Positions 1 to 9,056 of a stretch of DNA of 64,000 nt are shown piece after piece. Source of the stretch: an uncultured Cohaesibacter sp. (GTDB taxonomy: Bacteria; Pseudomonadota; Alphaproteobacteria; Rhizobiales; Cohaesibacteraceae); the NCBI RefSeq assembly GCF_963676275.1, contig NZ_OY781091.1, positions 2,396,775 to 2,460,774 on the forward strand, read 5' to 3'. Every line of letters begins with the position of its first letter. Positions within the stretch are counted from its first letter, which is position 1. The notes under the pieces are model-generated. The model was not told where the DNA came from. It made no database searches and was given only the letters and a program-made list of their open reading frames with translations. Both the position numbers and the translations under genes were made by a program.

Positions 1-132
1 GCCCTGAAGCGCGCCGATCCGGTATTCATCGTCGGGCAGGGGGCTGGTCTGTTGATCTATCTGCGCAATGTCTGGCTGATTTTCAAGGAGCACAAAGCCA
101 AAAAGCTCATGGAAAACACGCCCATCGAATAG
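1..132 (+). CDS. C-terminal end of a lipid-A biosynthesis N-terminal-domain (LAB_N) membrane protein, partial
   Basis: The frame is open from base 1 to a TAG at 130-132 and gives 43 residues. The stretch DPVFIVGQGAGLLIYLRNVW followed by a short basic tail resembles the end of the small LAB_N family (PF07578), two- to three-helix inner-membrane proteins often found beside lipid-A or polyprenyl-sugar genes. The hydrophobic segment and the charged KEHKAKK tail fit a last membrane helix. The start lies outside the window, so length and operon are unknown. The family assignment rests on one short motif; another small membrane protein is possible. Confidence 0.55.
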   Translation, partial: ALKRADPVFIVGQGAGLLIYLRNVWLIFKEHKAKKLMENTPIE

Positions 133-189
133 GCGGACATTCTTTTGTTTCATATGTCATGTTTTCATTTGGGGCAGATGGATTGCCGA

Positions 190-1368
190 TCAGGCTTTCA
201 GGGCCGCAAAACCCTTTTCCAGATCTGCCTTCAGATCGGCAGCATCTTCCAGCCCGATATGCAGTCGGATCAACTGGCCCGGCTCATCCCATGAGGTCGC
301 CGTGCGATATCCGCGTGGATCGACATAGGTCACAAGACTTTCAAACCCACCCCAGCTAAAGCCAAGGCCGAACAGTTCCAACGCATCAATGAAGGCCAGC
401 GCCTGCTTGCGGCTGCAGTCTTTCAAAACCACGCCAAACAAGCCGCAGGCTCCCTTGAAATCTCTTTTCCAGATTGCATGCCCCGGATCGCTCTCAAGCG
501 GAGGAAACAGCACCCGATCAACCTCGGGGCGGCTCTGCAACCATTTGGCCACATCCAGTGCGCTTTCCTGATGCTGCTTGAGCCGCACGCCCATGGTTCG
601 CAAGCCGCGCAGGGCAAGATAGACATCGTCCGGCCCCACATGATAGCCCATGGCACCATGCACTTCCTCAAGCCGCGGCCAGGCTCTTTCGTTGGCCGAA
701 ATGGTGCCCAGCATGACATCGGAGTGACCGACGATATATTTGGTGCCAGCCTGAATGGTCATGTCGACCCCATGCCCCATGCTGTCGAAATAGAGCGGTG
801 AGGCCCATGTGTTATCCAGCAACACCAGAATATCACGCTGATGCGCTGCGGCGACGATGGCCGGAATATCCTGCATCTCGAAAGTCTGCGACCCCGGAGC
901 CTCGGTGAAGACGGCGCTGGTATTGTCCTTGAACAGCGACGCGATATTCGCGCCAATCAAGGGATCATAATAGTCCACCTCAACCCCCATCGGGATGAGC
1001 ACATGATCGGCGAAATGACGCGTCGGCTCATAGGCGCTATCGGTAATCAGAACATGATCTCCGCTCTTGCAGGCAGACAGCAGAGCCAACGAGCAGGCGG
1101 CAAGCCCTGAAGGGGTCAGAACAGTGCCCTTGGCACCCTCCAGATCCGTCAGCGCCTCGCATAATGCGTTGGTCGTCGGGGTGCCTCTGCGCCCGTAGAA
1201 ATACTTAGCCTTCCCAGAATAGAGTTCTTCGGTAGAGTTGAATATCACGGTTGAGGCATGAATCACGGGTGGATTGACGAAACCATCATTCTCTTCGGGA
1301 TGCCGACCAGTGATGACCAATCTGGTATCAGTCTGATAGTTTTTTGTGCAGTTTTCTTTGTTTGCCAT
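190..1368 (-). CDS. metC: Cystathionine beta-lyase (MetC-type, PLP-dependent)
   Basis: This 392-residue cytoplasmic enzyme of the Cys/Met metabolism PLP family should cleave cystathionine to homocysteine, pyruvate and ammonia in methionine synthesis. The sequence shows the phosphate-binding YGRRGTPT near residue 58, the cofactor aspartate in LLDNTW (about D185) and the Schiff-base lysine in QAGTKYIVGHSD (about K210). Length is normal for the family. The start is an ATG at 1368 preceded by a GAGGG-like ribosome site. It is divergent from aapJ, an arrangement that fits sulfur and amino-acid supply. Cystathionine gamma-synthase/lyase or a D-cysteine-type desulfhydrase are the main alternatives, because this family is hard to split by motif alone. 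Confidence 0.88.
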   Translation of the reverse strand: MANKENCTKNYQTDTRLVITGRHPEENDGFVNPPVIHASTVIFNSTEELYSGKAKYFYGRRGTPTTNALCEALTDLEGAKGTVLTPSGLAACSLALLSACKSGDHVLITDSAYEPTRHFADHVLIPMGVEVDYYDPLIGANIASLFKDNTSAVFTEAPGSQTFEMQDIPAIVAAAHQRDILVLLDNTWASPLYFDSMGHGVDMTIQAGTKYIVGHSDVMLGTISANERAWPRLEEVHGAMGYHVGPDDVYLALRGLRTMGVRLKQHQESALDVAKWLQSRPEVDRVLFPPLESDPGHAIWKRDFKGACGLFGVVLKDCSRKQALAFIDALELFGLGFSWGGFESLVTYVDPRGYRTATSWDEPGQLIRLHIGLEDAADLKADLEKGFAALKA

Positions 1369-1689
1369 TTTTATTTGACCCTCTGGCTCCTCTTGGCCTC
1401 ATTCGATCACAGCATTATCGTTTGCGAATAATATATGCAAGAGTACAATATTTCAGTTTTTCATCTTGCTTGCACAATTTTCGTGCGAAATTTGCGTTAT
1501 TACGCCTCCAGCTGCATTTTGCCTCTTGACCCAAGTCCAATAATTTTCTGAGATAACGTTTGTCAGACGGCATTTCTCGTTTGACCAACAAAAACTGACA
1601 GGGGCGAGGATTGTTCATGCATTCCTTTGCTATCTGATCATATCAAAGACAATCCTATTCTTATTTGGGCAACAAACGAAGGCTGCAAA
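1369..1689. other. Divergent intergenic region between metC and aapJ
   Basis: These 321 bases are AT-rich and hold no convincing gene. The frame of aapJ is open upstream to 1627, but the ATG at 1690 begins a clean signal peptide, so the upstream part is treated as leader. The region must carry both divergent promoters. No strong palindrome was seen. Confidence 0.6.
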
Positions 1690-2706
1690 ATGAAAAAAGT
1701 TCTGATTTCCGTACTTATGGGTTCTGCGATGGCTATCGGCGCGTCTGCCGCTAGTGCTGCAACCCTGGACGATGTAAAAGCCAAAGGCGCTGTACAGTGC
1801 GGTGTGAGCCAGGGTCTCCCAGGCTTCTCCAACCCGGATGATCAGGGCAACTGGACCGGTATCGACGTAGACGTCTGCCGCGCGGTTGCTGCTGCTGTAT
1901 TCGGTGATGCAGCTGCTGTCAAATACACCCCGCTGTCTGCCAAGGAGCGCTTCACCGCTCTGCAGTCCAGCGAAATCGACGTTTTGTCCCGTAACACCAC
2001 CTGGACCATGACCCGCGACACCTCTCTGGGGCTGAACTTTGCCGGCGTCAACTATTATGACGGGCAGGGCTTCATGGTTCGTGAATCTCTGGGCATCACT
2101 TCTGCTCTTGAGCTGGATGGCGCATCTGTCTGCACCAACACCGGCACCACCACAGAGCTGAACGTGACCGACTATTTCCGCGCTCACAACATGCAGCTCG
2201 AACTGGTTCAGTTCGAAAAGTCTGACGAAGTTGTTCAGGCCTACGACAGCGGCCGTTGCGACGTTTACACCACTGACGCTTCCGGCCTCTATGCCCAGCG
2301 TCTGAAACTCACCAACCCTGCTGAACATGTCGTTCTGCCGGAAATCATCTCCAAAGAACCTCTTGGCCCGGTTGTCCGTCAAGGCGATGACCAGTGGTTC
2401 AACATTGTGAAATGGTCTCTGTTCGCAATGCTCAACGCAGAAGAACTCGGCGTGACCTCTGCGAATGTTGATGAAATGAAAAATAGTGACAACCCTGAAA
2501 TCCGCCGCCTGCTTGGTATGGAAGGCGCATTCGGTGAAGCACTCGGTCTCTCCAATGACTGGGCTTACAACATCGTGAAACAGGTTGGTAACTACGAACA
2601 GATCTTCAACAACAACGTTGGCCCGGATACCCCGCTGAAAATTTCTCGCGGCGTAAACGCTCTGTGGTCCAACGGTGGTTTCCAGTACGCACCACCTATC
2701 CGCTAA
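1690..2706 (+). CDS. aapJ: General L-amino-acid ABC transporter, periplasmic binding protein AapJ
   Basis: This 338-residue family 3 solute-binding protein (PF00497) captures amino acids in the periplasm for AapQMP. The ATG at 1690 starts a lysine-rich signal peptide (MKKVLISVLM) with an Ala-rich cleavage region around residue 22-24. The mature start, TLDDVKAKGAVQCGVSQGLP, is typical of AapJ. Conserved segments include SNPDDQGNWTGIDVDVCRA, NTTWTMTRD and YTTDASGLYAQR. It is the first gene of aapJQMP, followed by a hairpin with a T-run that probably lets only part of the transcripts continue. The frame extends upstream without a stop, but no better start is visible there. Confidence 0.95.
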   Translation: MKKVLISVLMGSAMAIGASAASAATLDDVKAKGAVQCGVSQGLPGFSNPDDQGNWTGIDVDVCRAVAAAVFGDAAAVKYTPLSAKERFTALQSSEIDVLSRNTTWTMTRDTSLGLNFAGVNYYDGQGFMVRESLGITSALELDGASVCTNTGTTTELNVTDYFRAHNMQLELVQFEKSDEVVQAYDSGRCDVYTTDASGLYAQRLKLTNPAEHVVLPEIISKEPLGPVVRQGDDQWFNIVKWSLFAMLNAEELGVTSANVDEMKNSDNPEIRRLLGMEGAFGEALGLSNDWAYNIVKQVGNYEQIFNNNVGPDTPLKISRGVNALWSNGGFQYAPPIR

Positions 2707-2720
2707 TCGGCAATAATGAT

Positions 2721-2755
2721 CCCCGGCAGGACAAATCCGTCCGCCGGGGTTTTTT
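2721..2755 (+). terminator. Hairpin with T-run between aapJ and aapQ (attenuator/leaky terminator)
   Basis: CCCCGGC at 2721-2727 pairs with GCCGGGG at 2743-2749, followed by six T. It lies inside the operon and is best read as a partial terminator and 3' stabiliser that keeps binding-protein expression above that of the permeases. Confidence 0.8.
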
Positions 2756-2857
2756 ATAAGCGTCATCTAAAAGATAACAAATTCTAAACGCGCATACTGT
2801 TTGGATGTCGCACTCGAAAGGCTGACCTTTCGCGGGTCGGAGTCGCACGAGGATAAT

Positions 2858-4051
2858 ATGGCTGCTAAACCTAAACAGACCGCCGGGCAGGGCTCTGCCA
2901 AGGGATCCATATTCAATGATCCCAAGGTACGGGGCATGATCTATCAGATCCTTCTGGTTGCCGGGCTTGTCTATTTTTTCTGGAGCATCGTTCAGAACGC
3001 TTCACATAACCTGGAAAAGCAAAATATTGCTTCTGGTTTCGGATTCATTGAAAATACGGCTGGTTTTCTTCCAAACCAGACCCTCATCGACCTGTCTGCC
3101 ACCTCGACCTATGGTCAGGCGCTTCTGGCAGGCCTGTTGAACACGCTGCTCGTCGCCGTTATCGGCATCATTCTGGCGACGATTGTAGGCTTCGTCATGG
3201 GCGTTGCACGACTCTCAAACAACTGGGTCGTATCCAAACTGGCAACAATGTATATCGAGATCGTGCGCAACATTCCCTTGTTGCTGCAATTGTTCTTCTG
3301 GTATTTTGCTGTGTTGCGCAACTTGCCCAACCCGAAGCAATCAGGCTCTCTGTTTGACATCTTCTTCCTGAACAATCGCGGTCTCTTTATGCCAAGACCC
3401 ATTTTCGAAGAAGGGTCTTCCCTGATTTTCACCGCTCTTTTCATCGCGATCATCGCGGCCATTGGCATCAGCATCTGGGCCAAGAAACGGCAGATGGCAA
3501 CGGGACAGCGCTTTCCTTCCTTCTGGGCCGGACTGGGCCTCATCATTCTTCTGCCGGTCCTTGCCTATTTCATTTCCGGCATGCCGATCAGCTATGAATA
3601 TGCTGAATTGAAGGGCTTCAACTATAAAGGCGGAATGAAGGTTATTCCCGAATTTGTCGGCCTCACCCTTGCACTGACCATCTATACCGGCGCCTTCATC
3701 GCCGAGATCGTGCGTGCGGGTATCCTCGCCGTCAATCACGGCCAGACTGAAGCCGCCCACGCTCTTGGGCTGCGCAATGGTCCGACCCTGCGTCTGGTCA
3801 TCATCCCGCAAGCCATGCGGGTGATCATTCCGCCGCTGACCAGCCAGTATCTGAACCTGACGAAAAACTCCTCTCTGGCTGTGGCCATCGCCTATCCGGA
3901 CATTGTCTCGGTCGGCGGCACAGTGCTGAACCAGACGGGGCAGGCTATCGAAGTGATTGCGATCTGGATGATTGTCTATCTCAGTATCTCGCTGCTCACC
4001 TCGATCCTCATGAACTGGTATAACCGGTCCATCGCGCTGGTTGAGAGATAG
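2858..4051 (+). CDS. aapQ: General L-amino-acid ABC transporter permease AapQ
   Basis: This 397-residue inner-membrane permease of the His/Glu/Gln family pairs with AapM to form the channel. The ATG at 2858, preceded by GAGGATAAT, is preferred over the earlier in-frame codon at 2801. Hydrophobic segments are clear around residues 28-45, 95-120 and 195-260. The cytoplasmic EAA loop, which contacts the ATPase, reads EAAHALGLRNGPTLRLVIIP near residues 305-325. The large size compared with about 220 residues for simple HisM-type permeases is typical of the Aap/Bzt subgroup, which has an inserted segment before the core domain. It is followed 10 bases later by aapM. Confidence 0.95.
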   Translation: MAAKPKQTAGQGSAKGSIFNDPKVRGMIYQILLVAGLVYFFWSIVQNASHNLEKQNIASGFGFIENTAGFLPNQTLIDLSATSTYGQALLAGLLNTLLVAVIGIILATIVGFVMGVARLSNNWVVSKLATMYIEIVRNIPLLLQLFFWYFAVLRNLPNPKQSGSLFDIFFLNNRGLFMPRPIFEEGSSLIFTALFIAIIAAIGISIWAKKRQMATGQRFPSFWAGLGLIILLPVLAYFISGMPISYEYAELKGFNYKGGMKVIPEFVGLTLALTIYTGAFIAEIVRAGILAVNHGQTEAAHALGLRNGPTLRLVIIPQAMRVIIPPLTSQYLNLTKNSSLAVAIAYPDIVSVGGTVLNQTGQAIEVIAIWMIVYLSISLLTSILMNWYNRSIALVER

Positions 4052-4061
4052 GAGAATAAAA

Positions 4062-5369
4062 ATGTCAAAAACCGATTTCTCCTATGTTCGCAAAGAGATG
4101 GTCAGCCAACGCCCAGCGCCCGTGTCATCACAGGGGCCGCTCTATTGGCTGCACCAGAATCTTTTGTCGTCCATTCCAAACGCATTACTGACGCTGCTCG
4201 GCCTCTACATCATCTACATGATCCTCGAAGCGGTCATTCCCTTCGCCTTTCTGCATGCCATCTGGGAAGGGCAGGACCGCGAGGCCTGCGTAGCCGCCGC
4301 CGGGGCAGCGCACGGCGCCTGCTGGGCCTATGTAAAGGCCTATTTCCCGCAGTTCGTCTATGGCCGCTATCCGGTTGATGAAATCTGGCGAGTCAATATC
4401 GTCTTCATCGTCGGTGCTCTTGGGCTTATTCCGGCCCTGATCCCGGCCATTCCCTTCAAGCGGGAAAATGTGCTCTTCATGTTGATTGTTTTCCCAGTGA
4501 TGACGTTTGTCCTGCTCTCGGGTGGCAATCTTGCATTTGAAGATCACATCCTTGCTTTCGTAATCATCTTTGCAATCGCCATGGGGCTGGCCGCGCTCAT
4601 AACCTATGCGACACAGGGCAACATGAAGCCTGTCCTGTTGACCGTCGGGGCAATTGGCGTCGCAATCGCCATCGTCTATGCCATCATGTCGATTGACTTT
4701 GGTCTTCAGCCTGTCGAAACGGCCAACTGGGGTGGATTCCTTGTAACGCTGGTGATCGCGATCACCGGTATTGTTGCCTCGCTTCCCCTTGGCATCATCC
4801 TTGCGCTTGGGCGTCGCTCCAAGATGCCGGTGATCCGTCTGGTTTCGATCATCTTCATCGAATTCTGGCGCGGCGTACCGCTGATCACAGTGCTCTTCAT
4901 GTCCTCCGTCGTGCTGCCGCTCTTCCTTCCCGAAGGCGTCAATTTTGACAAGCTGCTGCGCGCCCTGATCGGTGTTGCACTTTTCTCGGCAGCCTATATG
5001 GCCGAAGTTGTCCGCGGTGGGTTGCAAGCGATCCCGAAAGGACAGTATGAAGGGGCAGACGCACTTGGTCTGACTTTCTGGCAGTCAACGGCACTGATCA
5101 TCATGCCGCAGGCTCTCAAGCTCGTCATTCCGGGTATCGTGAACACCTTTATCGGGCTATTCAAGGATACAACGCTGGTTCTGATCATTGGTCTTTTTGA
5201 TCTTCTGGGGCAGGTACAGTCCTCCTTTACGGATCCCACATGGTCGACACCGGTTACATCACATACGGGCTATCTGTTCGCAGCCTTGGTCTACTGGATC
5301 TTCTGCTTCGGCATGTCCCGCTATTCAATTTTCATGGAAAACCGGCTGCACACCGGTCATAAACGATAA
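4062..5369 (+). CDS. aapM: General L-amino-acid ABC transporter permease AapM
   Basis: This 435-residue partner permease of AapQ starts at the ATG at 4062 behind GGAG at 4051-4054. It has a long N-terminal cytoplasmic stretch, several membrane helices and a central loop rich in charged residues. The core domain begins near residue 225 (NWGGFLVTLVIAITGIVASL) and the EAA loop follows (EGADALGLTFWQSTALIIMP). FWRGVPLITVLFMSSVVLPL is highly characteristic of AapM/BztC-type permeases. It ends 18 bases before aapP, so the two are certainly cotranscribed. Confidence 0.95.
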   Translation: MSKTDFSYVRKEMVSQRPAPVSSQGPLYWLHQNLLSSIPNALLTLLGLYIIYMILEAVIPFAFLHAIWEGQDREACVAAAGAAHGACWAYVKAYFPQFVYGRYPVDEIWRVNIVFIVGALGLIPALIPAIPFKRENVLFMLIVFPVMTFVLLSGGNLAFEDHILAFVIIFAIAMGLAALITYATQGNMKPVLLTVGAIGVAIAIVYAIMSIDFGLQPVETANWGGFLVTLVIAITGIVASLPLGIILALGRRSKMPVIRLVSIIFIEFWRGVPLITVLFMSSVVLPLFLPEGVNFDKLLRALIGVALFSAAYMAEVVRGGLQAIPKGQYEGADALGLTFWQSTALIIMPQALKLVIPGIVNTFIGLFKDTTLVLIIGLFDLLGQVQSSFTDPTWSTPVTSHTGYLFAALVYWIFCFGMSRYSIFMENRLHTGHKR

Positions 5370-5387
5370 GCAGTCAGGAGCAAAAAA

Positions 5388-6182
5388 ATGAGTGACAACG
5401 CAGTGGAAACTTCTCCGGCCGAAGTCAAGAAAATGCATATCTCCGAGACCGACGTCGCCATCGAAATCGACGGCATGAACAAATGGTACGGCGACTTCCA
5501 TGTACTCAGAGACATCAACCTGAAAGTCATGCGCGGCGAACGCATCGTTATCGCGGGGCCTTCCGGTTCGGGCAAATCCACCATGATTCGCTGTATCAAC
5601 CGTCTGGAAGAACATCAGGAAGGCAAGATCGTTGTCGATGGCATCGAGCTGACCAATGACCTGAAAAAGATTGACGAAATCCGCCGCGAAGTTGGCATGG
5701 TATTTCAGCATTTCAATCTTTTCCCGCATCTGACGATCATGGAAAATCTGACGCTCGCACCGATCTGGGTTCGTAACATGCCCAAAAAAGAAGCCGAAGA
5801 GATCGCCATGCATTATCTGGAAAGGGTCAAGATTCCGGAGCAGGCGCTCAAATATCCCGGCCAGCTTTCCGGTGGTCAGCAGCAGCGCGTGGCAATCGCC
5901 CGCTCACTCTGCATGAATCCGCGCATCATGCTGTTCGATGAGCCGACATCGGCTCTCGACCCGGAAATGATCAAGGAAGTGCTCGATGTGATGGTATCCC
6001 TTGCTGAAGAGGGCATGACCATGCTTTGCGTGACCCACGAAATGGGCTTTGCCCGTCAGGTCGCAAACCGCGTGATCTTCATGGATGCCGGGCAGATCGT
6101 GGAACAGAATGAGCCTGAGGAATTCTTCACCAATCCTCAGCATGAACGCACAAAGCTGTTCCTCAGCCAGATCCTGCACTAG
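5388..6182 (+). CDS. aapP: General L-amino-acid ABC transporter ATPase AapP
   Basis: This 264-residue ATPase energises AapQM at the cytoplasmic face. Walker A is GPSGSGKST at residues 57-65, the ABC signature LSGGQQQR is at 160-167, and Walker B with the catalytic glutamate is [10 protein letters not shown] at about 182-191. The polar-amino-acid subfamily hallmark [15 protein letters not shown] is present. The ATG follows a CAGGAGC ribosome site at 5374-5380. It is the last gene of the operon, which ends at a strong hairpin. Confidence 0.96.
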   Translation: MSDNAVETSPAEVKKMHISETDVAIEIDGMNKWYGDFHVLRDINLKVMRGERIVIAGPSGSGKSTMIRCINRLEEHQEGKIVVDGIELTNDLKKIDEIRREVGMVFQHFNLFPHLTIMENLTLAPIWVRNMPKKEAEEIAMHYLERVKIPEQALKYPGQLSGGQQQRVAIARSLCMNPRIMLFDEPTSALDPEMIKEVLDVMVSLAEEGMTMLCVTHEMGFARQVANRVIFMDAGQIVEQNEPEEFFTNPQHERTKLFLSQILH

Positions 6183-6206
6183 GCAACACGGATATCATAA
6201 AAAAGC

Positions 6207-6237
6207 AGAGCCCGGACAGATTGTCCGGGCTCTTTTT
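6207..6237. terminator. Bidirectional terminator between aapP and the beta-barrel gene
   Basis: AGAGCCCGGACA at 6207-6218 pairs perfectly with TGTCCGGGCTCT at 6222-6233. A T-run follows on the + strand, and an A-run just before it (6197-6204) gives a T-run on the - strand. It serves both convergent genes. Confidence 0.92.
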
Positions 6238-6280
6238 CAGGTCAGATGAGCCATAAGGCCCTTTCGCACATCATGCGATC

Positions 6281-6931
6281 TTAGAAGTGATAGGACAGGC
6301 CAACTTTGGCAACAGCGCCATCAACATCTGTTTTCGTGCGCGAGGAGCCGAAATTGTAGGTCTTGTCATTGGACCAGCGATAGCCGGCTTCAGCACGTAC
6401 GGAAACATTCTGGGCGACCATGGCTTCAACACCACCGGTCAGGCCGACGAAGGTGTGAGTCTTGTCGTCGTCCACGTTATTGGAGCGATCGGTCATTTGA
6501 CCATCCTGCATACCAACGCCTACAGCAGCGTAAGGCAGGAAGGTGCCCATATTGTAGCCAACACGAGCGCGCGCTTCGGTGTCCCAGTTGCTTTCGAAAC
6601 GGGAAGTAGCGCTTTTGTCATCAATGTCGTTGTAATTGACAGAAAATTCCGGACCGAAGACGAAATTCTCATAGGTGAAATTGTAACCGGCATGGGCTCC
6701 GAGAGAGAAGCCATCGCCATCTACTGAAGATGCGCCACCACGGGACTGGGTGTCACTCCAAATCCAGCCAGTTGAAACACCGGCATAAGCACCCTGCCAA
6801 GGGTTGCCTGTCATGACTTCAGCCGGAGCAGGAGGCGCCGTATAGATTTCCGATTGAGGCAGATCGGCAGCCATAGTGGCACCGGTTGCAGCCATCAACA
6901 TTACCGCACTTGAAATAATAACTCTTTTCAT
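6281..6931 (-). CDS. Outer-membrane beta-barrel protein (Omp25/Omp31-like)
   Basis: This 216-residue protein has a signal peptide (MKRVIISSAVMLMAATGATM, cleavage near AADLP) and ends in KVGLSYHF, the terminal aromatic signal recognised by the outer-membrane assembly machinery. Between these are alternating hydrophobic/polar strands such as FVFGPEFSVNYND, WDTEARARVGYNM and VSVRAEAGYRWS, as in the alphaproteobacterial Omp25/Omp31 family of eight-stranded barrels. A GTG three codons upstream (6940) is in frame, but the ATG at 6931 gives the better signal peptide. It is monocistronic, convergent with aapP. A structural or adhesion role is likely; the ligand is unknown. Confidence 0.85.
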   Translation of the reverse strand: MKRVIISSAVMLMAATGATMAADLPQSEIYTAPPAPAEVMTGNPWQGAYAGVSTGWIWSDTQSRGGASSVDGDGFSLGAHAGYNFTYENFVFGPEFSVNYNDIDDKSATSRFESNWDTEARARVGYNMGTFLPYAAVGVGMQDGQMTDRSNNVDDDKTHTFVGLTGGVEAMVAQNVSVRAEAGYRWSNDKTYNFGSSRTKTDVDGAVAKVGLSYHF

Positions 6932-7129
6932 TTTAATCACCGCTAGTTTGTTGTCATGCCTTTTGACTTATGTGACAGACCAACATGTAGCGGTGAGACT
7001 TGTTCCTTTCGTGGTCCAAAAGCGTCAACATTGTGACGGTCGTTAACCGTGACAAGTTTGCAACATATGTCAAGCGAAAGGGCCACAAATCGCCACCAGA
7101 AAGTGCGCTAGCGGTGGGAAACCCCGTTT

Positions 7130-7978
7130 TCAGTCTCGCTCAATCGCGCTTTCGGGGCGCGCAGCCCACTCGGTCCAGGAGCCATCATAGAGAGAAAGCC
7201 TCTGTTGACCGATGGTATCAAGCGCCAGAGTGAGAATGGCCGCCGTCGCACCGGAGCCGCAGGTGGTGATAATGGGCTTATCCAGATCAACACCGGCATC
7301 GATGAATCGTTGCCTTAGAAAACCGGCATCCTTCAGCATCCCGTTTTCATCGACGAGATCTCCAAAGGGAAGGTTTTTCGAACCCGGCATACGCCCCGAG
7401 GGCAGGTGAGGCCTTGGCTCAGGAGCAGTGCCCCGCCAACGCTCCTGAGAACGGGCATCAACAATCTCGACGCCACCATCCCTGATCGCCTTCACCATAT
7501 CCTCATGAGAGCGAACGGCCGAATGATCGAGCCGGGCAGAAAAATGCCCCTTGCTTCTGGGTTGGACAACGTCCGTTACCGGGCGCTTCTCGGCCTTCCA
7601 TTTCGGCAGACCACCATCGAGGATATAGACATCTTGGACACCCATGACACGGAATGTCCACCACAGGCGCGGCGCAGACCTCAGACCGATCACGTCATAG
7701 ACAACAATCGTCTGCCCATCGCTGATTCCCATATTCGAAACAGCGGCGGAAAAAACCTCTGCGCTCGGCAGCATATGCGGCAAATCGGTCGAAAGATCAG
7801 CGATCTTGTCGATATCGAAAAATAGGACACCCGGAATGTGTGTCCTAGCAAATTCGGCTTCCGGATCTCTTTCCTCCTGCGGCATATGCCAGGAGCCATC
7901 GAGAATTACCACATCCGGACTATCGAGATGATTCTCCAGCCAATCGGTGTCGACCAGCCATTTGGTGCGCTCAGCCAT
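7130..7978 (-). CDS. sseA: 3-mercaptopyruvate/thiosulfate sulfurtransferase (rhodanese family)
   Basis: This 282-residue two-domain rhodanese transfers sulfane sulfur from mercaptopyruvate or thiosulfate to an acceptor. An N-terminal inactive rhodanese domain (VDTDWLENHL, IVVYDVIGLRSAPRLWWTFR) is followed by a catalytic domain. Its loop ITTCGSGATA places the persulfide cysteine at about C240; CGSG-type loops favour mercaptopyruvate over thiosulfate. The ATG at 7978 is chosen because GGAGAATAAAA precedes it; the frame is open 20 codons further. It lies downstream of the decarboxylase-like gene with a terminator between them, so it is probably transcribed alone. Confidence 0.88.
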   Translation of the reverse strand: MAERTKWLVDTDWLENHLDSPDVVILDGSWHMPQEERDPEAEFARTHIPGVLFFDIDKIADLSTDLPHMLPSAEVFSAAVSNMGISDGQTIVVYDVIGLRSAPRLWWTFRVMGVQDVYILDGGLPKWKAEKRPVTDVVQPRSKGHFSARLDHSAVRSHEDMVKAIRDGGVEIVDARSQERWRGTAPEPRPHLPSGRMPGSKNLPFGDLVDENGMLKDAGFLRQRFIDAGVDLDKPIITTCGSGATAAILTLALDTIGQQRLSLYDGSWTEWAARPESAIERD

Positions 7979-8133
7979 TTTTATTCTCCAAAACAAAAAA
8001 CCAATGGCTCGCACCCTCTCTGGACGGCAGCAAGTCACACATCAGACATAGCATTTTTGAAAGCAAAAAAACCATAGAGACAGTTTACAACTGTCACATT
8101 TTGCAGGGCAGGCAACGCGAAAAAAGCACAAAC

Positions 8134-8160
8134 AAAAAGGCCGGCAACAAGCCGACCTTT
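8134..8160 (-). terminator. Terminator of the carboxymuconolactone decarboxylase-like gene
   Basis: Read on the - strand, AAGGTCGGC (8159-8151) pairs with GCCGGCCTT (8145-8137), with one G-T pair and a five-base loop, and is followed by a T-run (8138-8134). Confidence 0.85.
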
Positions 8161-8197
8161 CATATCAAGCGAAATGATCTCGACGGATCATGCGATC

Positions 8198-8539
8198 TTA
8201 TTTGGAGAGCTGATCAAATGCTTCCATTGCATGAGCTGCATACATCAGAGCAGGGCCGCCGCCCATATAGATGGCGCAACCGAGTGTTTCTTCAAGCTCT
8301 TCCTTGCTAACCCCGAGACGAACCAGAGCTGCGGTATGAAATGCCATGCAAGGCTCACAGCGAAGAGCGACCGCAATTGCCAAAGTGATAAGTTCTTTCG
8401 TCTTCTCATCCAGAGCGCCATTCTTGGTCGCCCCGCCAGCCATCGCATAAAAACCAGCGATCGTATCGGGCTGATCTTTCTTGAGAACTGCAACCTGTGA
8501 AGAAACGTCTTTCATCATTTGTTTGTAATCGGAAGCCAT
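8198..8539 (-). CDS. Carboxymuconolactone decarboxylase-like (AhpD-type) protein
   Basis: This 113-residue all-helical protein of the CMD family (PF02627) has the catalytic-type motif EPCMAFHT in a helix near residues 55-62. Its single cysteine sits three residues before the histidine rather than in the CxxC of true AhpD. ATKNGALDEKTKELITLAIA is the standard lead-in. The ATG at 8539 has AGGTTCGC before it, better than the upstream ATG at 8551. Known relatives act as peroxidase partners, decarboxylases or unknown oxidoreductases; the substrate cannot be told. No operon partners are visible. Confidence 0.85.
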   Translation of the reverse strand: MASDYKQMMKDVSSQVAVLKKDQPDTIAGFYAMAGGATKNGALDEKTKELITLAIAVALRCEPCMAFHTAALVRLGVSKEELEETLGCAIYMGGGPALMYAAHAMEAFDQLSK

Positions 8540-9056
8540 TGCGAACCTCATTTTTTGAATTTGTGAACCATGATGGTCGACTAACGTATTACGCGCTTCG
8601 AATGATTATTTCAATAGTTTCAAACATAAATAGATACAAATACTGGTATTTGTCCTACCTGTTTTTCATATTGACGTGTCTAATATCCCCAAAAGCGCAC
8701 AACTGCGCCTATCCATAACAGACAGCGCAGCAAGAGTATAACGTTTAATGGAGCGAATGGGGGCGGGTGGTCGCCGGTTTTGAACTGACATTATCGCGAT
8801 AAAGGGACGCAATCGCCGGGGAGGGCGCAGGTCTGTGAGGAGTAATCAACAAAACTTTGGACTTTTGTCGATCTGCGCAAGCTGAGCGCCGGAAAATTTC
8901 TGCCTCGCTAGAGACCCGAAATGCCCCCCATCGCGATGCGTCTCGATATTCCTGAAAACAGGCACAAAAAAACGCGCTCTCTGTCTTTTGGGAGGAGGGT
9001 AGAGAGCGCGCTACTGACCGGCAAGGGAGGGTGCTAGCCAGATTGGTTTGTCTTGG
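8540..9056. other. Intergenic region, 517 bases
   Basis: AT-rich near 8570-8700, then GC-rich from 8750. Reading frames here are short and lack ribosome sites. The only clear element is the leftward terminator at 8966-9010. The promoter of the CMD-like gene must lie in the first 100-150 bases. Confidence 0.5.
8966..9010 (-). terminator. Terminator of the iron alcohol dehydrogenase gene
   Basis: A perfect 10-base-pair stem, CGCGCTCTCT at 8973-8982 with AGAGAGCGCG at 9001-9010. Seven A at 8966-8972 read as a T-run on the - strand. It lies 46 bases past the dehydrogenase stop. Confidence 0.92.

Noticed and set aside
1630-2766. A 378-codon open frame antisense to aapJ
   Set aside because: It mirrors the codon pattern of aapJ, has no family resemblance and no ribosome site; a shadow frame.
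4185-5027. A 280-codon frame antisense to aapM
   Set aside because: Low-complexity His/Asp-rich product typical of the reverse complement of a membrane-protein gene.
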